Shown here: one piece after another, positions 11,482-22,449 of the stretch
How positions within the stretch are numbered: the first letter of the stretch is position 1
Layout: every line of letters begins with the position of its first letter
Assembly (NCBI GenBank): GCA_016508695.1
Contig: VNKQ01000004.1
Span: 186,001 to 250,000, forward strand
DNA length: 64,000 nt
Direction: 5' to 3'
Source: Hyphodiscus hymeniophilus
Taxonomy: Eukaryota > Ascomycota > Leotiomycetes > Helotiales > Hyphodiscaceae
Notes under the pieces: model-generated
Databases searched by the model: none
Told to the model about the DNA's origin: nothing
What the model saw: only the letters and a program-made list of their open reading frames with translations
Program-made: the position numbers and the translations under genes

Positions 11482-12486
11482 CTATACACCCCAATTACTC
11501 AAGACACCCACAGACCAATTCCTGGGGAATTCCATCCCCCAGTTCTCAGTCATCCTCCGAACCTCTTCCTCCGTTCCAGGAACGACGTGCACGAAAACCC
11601 GATCACCGCCACTTATGGGCGGTTCGGAATGCATAGCCGCCACCTCTCCCTTCAGTCCCTTCCTACCACCACCTCTTTCTCCATCCGCACGAAAGACAGA
11701 AACCTCTTGCGCTCCCATCTGCAGCACCTCTAACCCCGCCTTCTCGACTTCCTTAGCAAGCTTCACGCGAAGATTATCCGCCATCTCCGCACATCCCAGA
11801 CACCTAAAAGTTTGACAAACATGCTTCTCATCCACAGCATAATGCCCTCTTTCCCGCTGCTGCATTTTCAAGCTCTTCTCGATTTTCTTCTGCAATGCGA
11901 TGCCCCTCGCACTGTCTCTCAGGAATAACGTGCCGGGTCCGACAAGGGCCGTGGCGACTTTATAAACCGACGTTGGTCTCGCTTTGTCTTCCACGCGCAG
12001 GGTTGTCTTCTCATCTCCAAGACCCAACTCCTCGCCGGAATGAAACGACGGCGACAAACTAGGCGCCTCAAAGAACCGCCTATCAACATGCCACCTGGGC
12101 CGATCGAACTCGGACGTGGGTTTCTGGGCTCGAATCGTGAGCAGATAATGCGTCATGTGCGTTTCTGCAAGCCATGCGTGCAGGAAGTCCAGGAAATGGA
12201 TAAACAGCGATAGCAAATCCCCGGTTTCCACCGTTGCCCTTGTCCAGGCGTGATAGCCTGACGGGAGGGATGAGGGGTTCAGGAAAGCGCCGGCATGGGA
12301 CCATGAGGTTGTTGTGCGGAGGGTGATGGCTTGCCCTGGGGCGTGGGTTTCATAGCGAATGAGTTGGAAGGGAGAAGTGGGTAGCATGGTTGGGTTGGAA
12401 GATGGCGGGAAGGAGGGGAAGGAGGCGTATTTGAAGGGTCTCTTGTGCCAAGGCTGCATGTGCATGATGCAAGGATGAAGCGGCAC
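11482..12486 (-). CDS. Conserved-looking fungal protein of unknown function
   Basis: This is an intronless frame of up to 334 residues. Several Met codons near the start (MPLHPCIMHMQPWHKR) leave the exact initiation open. Recognisable points are RWHVDRRFFE near residue 130, VYKVATALVGPGTLFL near 180, a Cys pair in CQTFRCLGC near 230, and SGGDRVFVHVVPGTEEEVRRM near the C terminus. The His-x-Asp followed by a GPGT strand faintly recalls DUF1826-type proteins or a cupin/2OG-like barrel, but this is only an impression. The composition looks like a real soluble protein: mixed charge, no signal peptide, no membrane segment. No function is assigned. Confidence 0.6.
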   Translation of the reverse strand: MPLHPCIMHMQPWHKRPFKYASFPSFPPSSNPTMLPTSPFQLIRYETHAPGQAITLRTTTSWSHAGAFLNPSSLPSGYHAWTRATVETGDLLSLFIHFLDFLHAWLAETHMTHYLLTIRAQKPTSEFDRPRWHVDRRFFEAPSLSPSFHSGEELGLGDEKTTLRVEDKARPTSVYKVATALVGPGTLFLRDSARGIALQKKIEKSLKMQQRERGHYAVDEKHVCQTFRCLGCAEMADNLRVKLAKEVEKAGLEVLQMGAQEVSVFRADGERGGGRKGLKGEVAAMHSEPPISGGDRVFVHVVPGTEEEVRRMTENWGMEFPRNWSVGVLSNWGV

Positions 12487-13190
12487 AGGAGTTGTGACTG
12501 CCGGACGGACCTATTGTTCGGCAGGTAATGCTCGATTTGAATGATGTCGCGTGAAAGGACGACGTTTGGCGAACAAATATTGCGGCGACTGGCTAAAGCG
12601 GATGGAAACACTGCTTACCTTGATGTTGGGGTGGAGTGGATGTTCGTTGTCACATGTTGCTGCTCAGGAAAGATATTCCAAGTGTCTCCTGCAAATTATC
12701 TGCCGTGGTAAAAATTTCAAGGTTTTAGACTGCTTTAATGTTGCAATGGTCTTAGTTGAGGAAGGTGCTGGTAGTTCTCAAGAGGAACAGTATTTGGATG
12801 AGGTAGGTCAAAAAGGAGATGGTTAGTTTGTAGCCATAGAGCAGCAATACAGATTCACTGGCCCTCTGAAGACAACTCGTCTACTCTTAAGATACAAGAC
12901 AGACCATGTCCTAACCTCTTGCTGCTAAATCTTTCTTGATACTTGATGAATGGCTACCCACGGTGCCTGCACATTCATAGACAATTTATTAAGACATAGA
13001 CCAGATGTGATAATCAGAATCGTCCATTGTGCCAGACAATATGCTCATCCTAAAATTACCTCCATGATCCCAAGCTAGTTTGCTCAAAACAGATTACAGA
13101 ACCTGGAGAGGTATGTAAGATAACATTAACTAAAATATCGCGAGTGGAATTTGTGCTATGTGCATAAATTGCTCGACTGTGTCCTCCGTG
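12487..13190. other. Intergenic region, AT-rich
   Basis: About 700 nt of AT-rich sequence with only short non-coding-looking frames. No RNA gene, repeat or mobile element was recognised. Confidence 0.5.
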
Positions 13191-14470
13191 TTATGCTTTA
13201 CTTTTTATCTTCGATTGTAATTCGACCAGATGTAAAGCCATTTTATCCGCCATCTCTACCCTATTTTTCCACGGAATCTGGAGCTTAAAATGCCAATATG
13301 AAGGGAAAGTCCTACATCTGACATAGATGTTCTTAGCTCGGAAGAAATAAGCTATCAGGCATCAGCAAATTTCCATACTACCCAAGAAGTACGAGAACTT
13401 ACCAGGTAAACACAGCTTAGCAGGCCCATAGGTATGCGCAATAGCGAAGTTGGCGGAAGTTCGTGTAATTTTTATGCCAATGTCTACGTACAACTCATCC
13501 CACTGTTCAAATTTCGAGGCTAAACTCTTTGCAATATGGTGGTTCTCCTGGATATGGTCTCTCCATCTGTCATCTCCAAGATGGATTTTTCTAATCATTT
13601 GTCTCTGAAATGGAGTTCTCGACGTGTAGAAATTTTGCCAGGTATAGGCATGGTAGGAATACTTATTGCCGAATGGGATAAACGAAAAGAGGGTCGTGCT
13701 CCCTTTATGGCAGGGTCAGTCTTCTTGGTCCAACGATACTAAACGTATGAGGAATTAATACTCACATAGTGTTTGACTACCTTCATCATACATTTTCCGA
13801 CACACTCTCAACATCCTGAGATCTAGGGTGTTTCGGATAATGCCTGGATTTTCGAATCTCCGGTGGCACTCTCGATGTCTGACCTCGCAACAACGCTCAT
13901 CAGGCGTTCCTTCAAGTAGCATACGAGTTACGCTACTCTCGTAGCTCTCGCTTCTAGACAGCTCATATGCTTCACGTTCCGAGGTTGTAGCTTCACATAT
14001 AATATGAGACGGACTTTCGGTTGCGCAAATGCGCAGGCCATTGCGCCAGCTTTGCCTCCCTTTTATGTGTATCGTTCGGTGGCCCAGGACATAACCCCAT
14101 ATACTTAGTCGGATCTCAAGAGGCAGCCGCAACAAGGGAGAATCCACAGCGTTCTGCTCCATTCTAGGACACGGGTCAGTACGGCATTGAATTATGAGCA
14201 CGGAACTGCTTACATCGTTCTGAGTGGTTCATCTTTGGGTGATGAGAAAGGTAGATCCACTGGCTTTCTCCGTGCCTTTTTTGGCTTGGACGGCCGCCTT
14301 GGCTTCTTGATCTTTGGTGAATTGACAGCCTTGATTAGCTGCTTCTTTGGTGCAGTTGACGGCCTGGACTTCTTATTTTTTGGTGAAGAGACGGCCAATG
14401 CCAACTGCTTCTCTCGAGCGGTGGAGGTCATCGTATCCTTCTTCCTTGAACTTCTTCGTAGTTTGGCCAT
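13191..14470 (-). CDS. DUF7730/2EXR-like fungal protein with a Lys-rich N-terminal tail
   Basis: Four exons were assembled: 14470..14214, 14163..13766, 13702..13403 and 13351..13191, giving 371 residues. Exon 1 encodes a very basic tail holding a two-copy repeat of the pattern KKQL-x2-AV-x-SPK-x-KK. Exon 2 carries the family opening SPLLRLPLEIRLSIWGYVLG and HRTIHI. It ends in LRMLRVCRKMYDEGSQTLW, whose last codon is split by the intron, and exon 3 continues STTLFSFIPFGNK. The C-terminal exon is frame-consistent only with acceptor CTGATAG. This pattern (LPLEIR..IW, then LRVCR..Y.E) is common in large expanded families of filamentous ascomycetes whose biochemical role is unknown. The N-terminal tail could be a nuclear or nucleic-acid-binding region, which is inference. 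Confidence 0.72.
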
Positions 14471-14953
14471 TGTGGTGGTGCTAGATGGAGAATCGCGATT
14501 GTCTCGCGAGGCTGAGCTCGAGGCTGAGTTGCAGATTCGCCGTCAATTTGGGAAGAGCGTGAATCTCAGTATTGACGGGCGCGGTCGAGATATGAAGGCC
14601 AATAGATATGCTTGATTGTATGCTGGGACTTGACAGAATACAGTATTGCGTCGTTCGAAGTGAGAAGTTTAATTTTTGTGGTCGCGACAAGAAGAATTCA
14701 GGTAGCTCAGGTAAGGTAATGCTTTCTTCGGGTAAAGTGCGGTTCACTTGTGTGGGTGCTTCGAATAAGCTTTTGACTAGCCTCACCCCTGCTAGAAGGG
14801 TGCCCTTATCAAGAGTCTGGATGCCACCACCTCGTTACCGTGTGTTCAAACTTCTTTTATTACACCTTTTCCAGGTCTTTCAGCTGAATGCTTACTAGGC
14901 ATCCTTGTATAGCATGGCTTCCAGAAAGGTTCTTACGCCACAAATTTCAAAGT
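14471..14953. other. Intergenic region downstream of the acetolactate decarboxylase gene
   Basis: These 483 nt hold the promoter of the gene to the left and the 3' end of the decarboxylase gene. Open frames here lack recognisable motifs. Confidence 0.5.
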
Positions 14954-15810
14954 CTAGCCTTCAATCTTCCCTATACCACCAGCATCCTTCTCCAGTTTTG
15001 CTTCATTAAACTCCACACTCTCAGGAAGCTCTATCCTCACGTCCTTGATCACTGCACCGCTGATCTCTGCACCCGAGGCCTCCAGTTCCAAAACATGCCC
15101 GCCACAGTCCCTCTTTGCGGAGACGAAATGTAAGTGCCCACCTGCCACTGAGATACCCTGAGAGAATGGTGGTGACCTAAAGCCGAAGACGGTTCCCTCG
15201 ATGTTGGTATACTCATTGACCGCTTGGCTGTCACCTAATTCAGACTAAACTCAAATTAATACGTGACACTGTCCTGTCTCTCAGAGCCCGAGAGACGGGC
15301 CCTTAGATAGCTCTTGAGTCCAATTTCAGGGCCTGGAATAGGTGTGCGTACTAATGGTTGACCTTTGTACCGTTGCCCTCTCACTGCCCTGACTTTCATC
15401 CTCTGAAACGTACCATCAATCTTCAACGCCAAATACACGTTGCTTGTGCTGGGGAACATCTCTTTGGCGGTCTTGTAAATAGCGTCTTTGTCCGGCAAAG
15501 AAACCTTTCGGCCAGAAATGGTTGGTGTGAAATTTGTTACCATGGCGAAGGGGAGCTTGTTATGCGCCGTAGCTGTCTCTATGCTGCCGTCTGCTCGTAG
15601 ATGATAAGATATGGAGTCTATCATCACCATCTCGCCATCAATGGACTCGAAGGTCCCTAGTCCATGGTCTCCGAGCTCTTGTAGGTTGGATAGTTCGATT
15701 CCTCCGGATGCCACGCCATCCATCAAGGCATTTATGATGGAGTATTGATATAATTGATTGGCCATGTTGGAAGGCCTCGCAATGTTCAATCGGCTCTCGG
15801 AAGGTTTCAT
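14954..15810 (-). CDS. Alpha-acetolactate decarboxylase (AlsD/BudA family)
   Basis: The enzyme decarboxylates (S)-2-acetolactate to (R)-acetoin. The N-terminal domain shows LYQYSIINALMDG, LGDHGLGTFESIDGEM and YHLRADG, hallmarks of bacterial AlsD. The C-terminal half has IEGTVFGFRSPPFSQGISV followed by the metal-binding His residues of GGHLHFVSAKRDCGGHVLELE (His-x-His plus a third His). The preferred model is exon 1 15810..15297 and exon 2 15234..14954 with a 62-nt intron, giving 264 residues, within the bacterial range. A 35-nt intron using GTATTA or GTGTCA donors is the other reading and is shorter than any other intron here. A start at the internal MANQLYQYS (about 15765) is possible. No signal peptide is seen, so it should be cytosolic. 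It is divergent from an acetolactate synthase gene, which supplies its substrate. Confidence 0.92.
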
Positions 15811-16164
15811 ACGTGTCTTCGAAATTTCTGTTGCTTTGATATTGTTGGGAACATCTGCCCCTCAATGCGGCCGCTTCTACCCCGCCGACGTCATATTGGC
15901 GATGAATGTACGAGATGATTAAGCTCTACGCAGAAAGTTTCTCTGCCTCAATACTCACTTCAACCTCCAATTTTGGCATGCACGGTATAAGAAGAAAGGA
16001 TTTGTGGTATCGTCAAAGCCTGTCGAGACACCTGTCGAGACAGCTCATTGAACGTCTGTATTCCTCCGGCTGCTGCTCCAACACTTCGGCATCACCGGCC
16101 TTTACAAAGTATCAGGCTCAGAGCCTCTGGAAGTGTGGGCTCAAGCTTCCGAAATTTTGCAAGC
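15811..16164. promoter_or_regulatory. Shared divergent promoter of the acetoin gene pair, with a perfect 12-nt tandem repeat
   Basis: The 354 nt between the decarboxylase and synthase start codons should drive both genes. A perfect tandem duplication of CCTGTCGAGACA lies at 16019-16030 and 16031-16042, about 120 nt upstream of the synthase ATG. A regulatory role is inference; no known factor site was matched. Confidence 0.55.
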
Positions 16165-18029
16165 ATGAATCGCCGAGGACCGAAAAGTCCTGAGTCAGTA
16201 GTGGCTCCGGCAAAGCAAACAAGTCATGTCATCGTTGAGAGTCTTTATAATGCCGGCGTGAGGATCGTGTTCGGTATACCTGGAGCTAAGGTCGACTCGA
16301 TTTTTAACACCTTGTTGGATCATCCGGATATTCACCTCGTTGTATGTCGGCACGAGCAGAATGCCGCATTCATGGCCGCTGTCGTTGGGAGATTGACGGG
16401 TCGACCAGGAGTCTGTATCGCAACATCGGGACCTGGGGCCAGCAACCTTGTGAGCGCCTTAATTTCTTGATTCTCAACTTTGCCTCATTGTCCATGCTGA
16501 CCCAGGAAATTCACAGACGACGGGTCTAGCAACAGCGACGACTGAAGGTGATCCCGTGCTCGCGATCGTTGGGATTGTCCCGCGAGCTCAGTCTCACAGA
16601 CATACGCATCAGTCGCTCAGTATTCCCAATCTTCTAAGCTCGGTCTGCAAATCCGTTCTCAATGTTGATGTCGAAGACCAAGTTTCTGAGATTGTTCTGA
16701 GATCTATCCGAACTGCAAGTCAGTTTCCGCAAGGGGCTACCTGTTTCGCTATTCCAATGGACGTCGCTCAGAGTACTACGAAAGTTCCCGCTTTTGATAC
16801 AAAAGCTTTCAGTGCCCCTAAATACGGCATTGCACCTGCTTCCAGCCTTGAAGCTGCTAATAAGCTGGTGAAGGAAGCAAAGTTCCCGGTCCTATTTTTG
16901 GGAATGCGTGCTGGAAGTCCGGAAGTTGTGAGATCAGTCCGAGGCTTCCTGAAGCGTTGTCCACTCCCGGTGGTAGAAACCTTTCAAGCAGCTGGAGCGA
17001 TCTCGAAAGATCTTGTACATCTATTCGCTGGTCGGGTTGGTCTGTTCCGAAATCAGCCAGGTGACAAGCTGCTAGCAACGGCCGATGTGATTGTCTGTGT
17101 CGGATTTGATGCGTACGAGTACGACGCCAACGTATGGAACAGCAATTCCTCGGATGCAACATTGATACATATCGACTACCACGAAGCTGATTATGGCGTG
17201 CATTACTCCCCAGAAGTCGAACTTCTGGGATCGATCGAGTCGAACCTAGATCTACTGTCCCCTTCGGACAAGATATACTCACGACCAGAAGTGACAGCCG
17301 TTTGTTTGGCCCTTCGTGAGGAGTTGAGCGCGTGGAAAGCAACCGCAAAGTCCCAATCCCAGCCTGGTGGACTGGTTCACCCTCTTCACTTCATTGCTCT
17401 CTTGCAGGAGTCACTTTCGGAAGACACTTTGGTCACTGTTGATATTGGAACTGGTAGGTTTGAGAAGTAGATCTCATTTCAGCTAGAAATTTCCAGAGTA
17501 CAGCGAATACTGACTTTTCGTGATCAAAGTATACATCTGGATGATGCGATTTTTCTATGCCTATCAACCCCGCCGCCTGCTTAGCTCGAACGGACAACAA
17601 ACTCTCGGTGTGGGTCTACCCTGGGCAATAGGAGCCAGTTTAATCCAAGATCCTCCATGCTCACAGAAGGTCGTTTCCCTCAGTGGAGATGGGGGATTCA
17701 TGTTTTCCTCTCAAGAACTAAGTACCGCCGTCCTCCAGAAATGCAACATAACTCACTTCATTTGGAATGACGGCCATTACAATATGGTGGAATTTCAAGA
17801 GGTGATGAAGTACGGAAGATCTTCGGGCATTGCGCTTGGTGGTGTCGATTTCGCCAAATTCGCGGAGGCATTTGGAGCAAAGGGGTTCCGAGTAGAGAAG
17901 GCAGAGGAGCTTGAGGAGGTTATGGCTGAGGCGTTGGCCTACAACGGTGTTTCCATTGTGGATATCAAGATCGACTACTCGCACAACTTGGAGTTGGCAC
18001 AGGACATTATTCCTGAAGATTACAGGTAG
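16165..18029 (+). CDS. Catabolic-type acetolactate synthase (ThDP enzyme, AlsS-like)
   Basis: The enzyme condenses two pyruvates to 2-acetolactate. Exons are 16165..16449, 16517..17453 and 17530..18029, giving 573 residues, close to bacterial AlsS. The PYR domain shows VFGIPGAKVDSIF, the catalytic Glu in CRHEQNAAFMA, and GPGASNL joined by splicing to TTGLATATTEGDP. The C-terminal domain shows YIWMMRFF and the ThDP/Mg motif SGDGGFMFSSQEL reaching WNDGHYNMVEFQ. The YIWM and NMVE wording is that of catabolic AlsS rather than of mitochondrial Ilv2, and no typical presequence starts at the ATG. The frame is open upstream to about 16048 and is Arg/Ser-rich (RASGSVGSSFRNFAS) but has no in-frame ATG, so a mitochondrial leader on an extra exon cannot be excluded. 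It pairs with the decarboxylase gene on the other strand. Confidence 0.92.
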
Positions 18030-18234
18030 ATGACGAGACGTAGCCTCTCCGCATAAGTACCTACCTATTCGCTGCCCTATGCGTGCCCAAAATAGCTGTC
18101 CCGTGATTGCGTCGAATCAAGTTTAGCCTGATCATTGTTAGAATTAATTGCCTCGGTTTTCAGCCTCTGCGCTCCTTTTCGTATCTCAAGCAGCAAACCT
18201 TTACAACCCAACGGTGCCGAAGTTCGGTATTATC

Positions 18235-19060
18235 ATGATTTTCCCCTTTCAAATCTTAGGTGTCTTCGCATTGATTATCAACTGTGCCCACGCCCAATAC
18301 GCCAATCTGTTTGCAGTCAATTGGCCCGTCGTTGCGTATGTTTTAGGCTCAGTAAGAAGTTATCCTTCGAAGACGTTGTTGGGTAGTTGCTGACATGGAA
18401 AGGAACTCAATTCCGTAACCACATATTTGGTCGGCTGCACGGCGGAGGTCGCCCAAACAAGTGGCTACCAAAATCTATGTGACTTTGTTCAGCCATACAC
18501 CTTGATACAAGGTCCCAGTTCCGTAGTCTATAACTACACTGGACTAGGAGGGATTGGATCCGCGTACGTATTTATACTTTCCTTGCCTTCAATCTCCTCG
18601 AACTATGATCGATTCCAGGTTCCCAACTTGAACATCCCACAGAACCCTATCCATGGCCTGCGACCTGACGAGCACAACATCAATGGACTGCACACTCACT
18701 GGAGGCGTTCGCCCCTCGGGAGTGTCATCTAGCATCTTCATGGCCTACCCTAGTCCCGTGACCGTCATTTATAGCTCGGCGGCAGCAGTGAGTCCCTTCT
18801 TCAGAGACGTCAGCATCGTGCAAGATACGGCATCGCTCTTGACGTATACTCCAGCCGGTGCTACAGCTACTGGACTGACGACTGTGACGACGGATTCTGG
18901 GACTTCTTCCACGTCTTCTGGGAGCGAGAGTAGCGTGACGCCTACCGGGTCGCCAGGCTCGTCCACGAGTGCGAGTAGAGGAGCAGGATCAGTGGTTCAG
19001 CCTCCAGAGACATCTTTTGCTGTGTGCTTGGCGTTGCTAATAATTGCGAACATTGTTTGA
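18235..19060 (+). CDS. Small secreted GPI-anchored-type protein
   Basis: Three exons (18235..18351, 18403..18563, 18643..19060) give 231 residues. The N terminus MIFPFQILGVFALIINCAHA is a good signal peptide with cleavage after AHA. The mature part has scattered Cys residues (GCTAEV, LCDF, ACDLTST, DCTLTGG), a Ser/Thr-rich stalk (residues about 160-215, typical of O-glycosylation), and a hydrophobic C-terminal tail ending IIANIV, as in GPI-anchored wall proteins. The family resembles small fungal cell-surface proteins of unknown role. Splice sites are good (GTAAGA, GTACGT donors); for the second intron the AG at 18617-18618 was rejected because it introduces a stop. Confidence 0.7.
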
Positions 19061-19581
19061 CGACTGGCCAATTCAATAATGGACGGAATATCCTTCCCGA
19101 GTCGCTTTTAAATTATGTTATGCAATAAGCTCAACCAGTCAGTATGCTGATGTGGCTGATGCTGTTCTGGTCTGGCCATCTACTATCCCTATCCCTTCTT
19201 TGAACCAAAAGCGTAATCGAGGGTCACGGATCGAGCCGATGTTTACGCGTGGGGGCCGAGGAGCTTGAAGTTCCGCTGGAGAAGCTCGCTTACAGATACT
19301 GTATGTAACCTCATCCACGGTCCAACCACCCAGTCTACTAGGATAACTGCATGAGTGCCGATTTGGTCCCTTCTGGGCGTAGAAAGGTTGCACGACGACC
19401 GGTAAAAGTCGTAAAAGTCATGATATCTCCGCCAATGATATCGCTCTGGCCGTACAGCCGCTCAGATCCCAGTACTGCAGCTTCGTGGCACCGTCCTCCA
19501 GCCAGATAATACTCAGACGGACCCCAGAATATATGCCAAGCGTCCTGCAACCCAGAACCCTTCACGCTCAGAAGTCTTTCG
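19061..19581. other. Intergenic region; a missing 5' exon of the next gene may lie here
   Basis: A short frame from the ATG at 19144 reads MLMWLMLFWSGHLLSLSLL, which is signal-peptide-like, but no convincing donor links it to the fasciclin gene. Confidence 0.35.
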
Positions 19582-21068
19582 ATGGCTTCGTGGGACGTTC
19601 GCGATGTCCTCCCATCCTCCATCATCCCGACCCTGGCGAGCTATCCGGACCTCAGCACTCTGTACAGCTACATAAATGGCTCCACGAAGCTGTTCAACTT
19701 ACTCAACACCGCGGAGAACTTCACCTTCCTGGCTCCAACGAACGATGCGATCGCGCAATGGATTGTGTCAAATGGCAACAACACACCGGCCGCCGATGTT
19801 ATCGAAGCCCAGCTCTCCTACCACCTGCTGAATGGTAGCTGGCCGACGGTAGATTTCACAGCGGCGCCGCAATTTGCTGCCACTGATCTAACCAATTCGA
19901 CCTACAACAATGTGACCATTTTCCCTGGGGGTCAGAGGGTGGAACTGGTCGCGGGACCAGGCGGGGATCCAGAGATCATATCAAGTAACAAGACTGCGAC
20001 AACTATCTCTACGAAGGTATGTGCATGAGCGTCCTCGGATATCATGGTTGGCTAACAGCGGATAGGATGTCGTCTGTCTAAACGGATTGATTCAGTTTGT
20101 GAATTCGATTTTAAGCATACCAACCAGCCTGGTACTGTTGACTGCCCAAGCGAATATGTCGTTTTTCATCGCCATCTTAAATCGAGCAAATGTAGGTATT
20201 TTGTTTCGCGCCTTATGAAGGGCCACAGGCCTCTCAAAGGTTAGAATCTAGGAGCTGTAATTCTGACATCGGATAGTTCCTCTCCATAAACGACCAAGGA
20301 CTTATTGAATTTGTCAACTATGCTTCGTTCACGCCCAATATGACATTCTTCGTTCCCAATTCAGCGGCTGCACTTGCTACCTTCACAGACAGTGTCTCAA
20401 CGAACATATCAGCAGCTGATCTGACGGCCCTTTTCGACTACCACATAGTCCCAGACCAAGTTCTCTACAGCCCAGACTTTGTGAATGGGACAATATTGAG
20501 GACGGCTCAGGGGGACAACCTCACAATCACAACGGTCGGAAATGATACTTACGTGAACATGGCGAAGATCCTGGAATCGGATTATCTGATCGTGAACGGA
20601 GTAATCCACACTATAGACAAGTAAGGATTTCTCTCGTCACGCATAGCCGGTTCAATCTAATGCAGCTGAATCAGTCTCCTTGACCGATCCAACGAAACAA
20701 TCCCTCAACAAGCCATCGCAAATACAACGAGTCCTTCATCACGCAGCTCAGGCTCCTCCAGCGGCCTCTCAACAGGAGCCAAAGCCGCCATCGGCGTCGT
20801 CATACCAGTCGTTGTCCTCGCAGTCCTAGCAGCGCTGTTCTTCTGGTTCTGGAGGAGGAGGAAGGCGAAGCGGATACAAGCCGAACTCGATTCGAGTGCC
20901 GTCGTAGGAGAGATGGGAACCACCCCCGCTGCCGCGAGCGAGCTTTATTCGCCCGGTCCTAAGAAAGCGCTTCCTAGCCAAGACGCCCCAGGAGAACTTC
21001 CCTCTGACACCCGTCCCCAGGAACTCGCAGGCGGAGCCAACTCTTTGCGGCCTGTGGAGTTGGAGTGA
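19582..21068 (+). CDS. Fasciclin (FAS1) domain cell-surface membrane protein
   Basis: Exons are 19582..20016, 20066..20191, 20277..20620 and 20675..21068, giving at least 432 residues. Two FAS1 domains are visible: the first has NFTFLAPTNDAIAQW, the second has NMTFFVPNSAAALATF and ends in YLIVNGVIHTID. Many Asn-x-Ser/Thr sites suggest secretion. After a Ser-rich linker, one membrane helix (AAIGVVIPVVVLAVLAALFFW) is followed by the basic stop-transfer RRRKAKR and a cytosolic tail of about 60 residues. Such proteins act in adhesion or wall contact. The problem is the start: the ATG at 19582 (MASWDVRD) has no signal peptide, although the topology needs one. An upstream exon is probably missing, or the gene has lost its 5' end. 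Confidence 0.85.
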
Positions 21069-22449
21069 GGATCTATAGCAGGCAAATAATCTGCCGTTTT
21101 ACTGTCCTGGCACGTGGTCCTGGGGCAGCGCATACCTTGCTGTTAATGAGGCATTCGAATCTGGAACGAAGCGTTGAAATGATCTTTCTGGTCGGTAGAT
21201 CGGCCATTACATCCGGTCAAATACCGTCTCTTGGGTTTCGAGGCAATTCAAGGTGTGGAAGTGATATTAGTCACAGTAAGCAAGCACTGGCGTTATGGAT
21301 GCCTCAATGGATACTCGACCAGAGGATGAAGACTACGAAGGACTATGGAGTTACTGGGATTGAAAAACTGCGAGTATACCATGGAATTTCGTTCAAATGA
21401 CGATGGATAATTGGTAATGTTCAGAGTTCTGGGGTTAACACGATGGAAACAATGTCCTTGTGAATACGGCCATAACGCGTACACCACGCTACATGTTCAG
21501 CTACATGAAATCACGAAACTCACCTGAGGCTAGGTTTCGAAGGAAACCTTCCGGATCTCTAAACTTCACTTGTCATTGATATCTTTCTTTCATTACTCCG
21601 TCACGACTGTTCACCGTCTGTAAAGAAATCACATCAAAGTCCCTGAAGCATTTGCCCTCATCATGAATATTTGTCATCTGTCTCGCAACTCCTGGTGATT
21701 CCACATGGTTTTTTTGTCATGCACTCACTCGCCCTTAGTCGAAGTGAGGGCACGGTCCGCGAAGTGGTTGGGTGGACATCCTTGACCTCAAAGGCTTCTT
21801 TCCAAAGACAGTGCTGGTGGTGTGTTGATGTGAGACGACAAAGCAAGCTATACACTTCCAGCATGTAGCGAAGCGCTTCTGCGAGGCTGGACTCCACTCC
21901 AGTCTCCAGAGGACCAAGAGGACCTGAGGATTATATTCGAAGACGAAGAAGGTATTCTCCGGTCTTGCTCCCAGATTACTGTACGCACTAAATGGATTAA
22001 GAGAGATGATTCTTAACACACTTTCATGTAGTACGGAGAGATCAACCTCGGCGAATCCAAATATGCCGTTCCCATTCGAGCGACAGGACGAACCTATCTC
22101 TGAAGAAAATGCGGCATCAGCAGCGGCTGACTGCGTTTGTGGGTCTGCCCACTTGTGCTGGCGTACTGTAGCACAACGACGACGCCAATCTGGCTGGCTT
22201 GCCTCGTTAGTGCTGAGCCGCTCCCCGCAAATACCACCAAACCATGAGAAATTGAGGAAAAGCAGTCAGCATAAAATGGAGTCATGATAGTCCCGAGCCT
22301 GAGTGAGATGATCTGTGAAAGGCCCGGGTATCGTGCGTACCACGTAGATGCCGTGAAGAGTATGGAAAGTTACTTCAAAGTCAGTCACCCGGGTGAAATC
22401 GAAAAAAGTACGAGACATTGATACTGTATCTGGCTCCTATCTTCCAGTG
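21069..22449. other. Intergenic region without recognisable genes
   Basis: About 1.4 kb with several frames under 120 codons on both strands, none with a recognisable motif. The patch near 21660-22020 might be an eroded gene, but no family was identified. Confidence 0.45.

Noticed and set aside
14187..14615. 142-codon plus-strand frame
   Set aside because: It lies antisense to the Lys-rich exon of the DUF7730-like gene, whose splice phases fit; its own sequence is a hydrophobic repeat mirroring that repeat.
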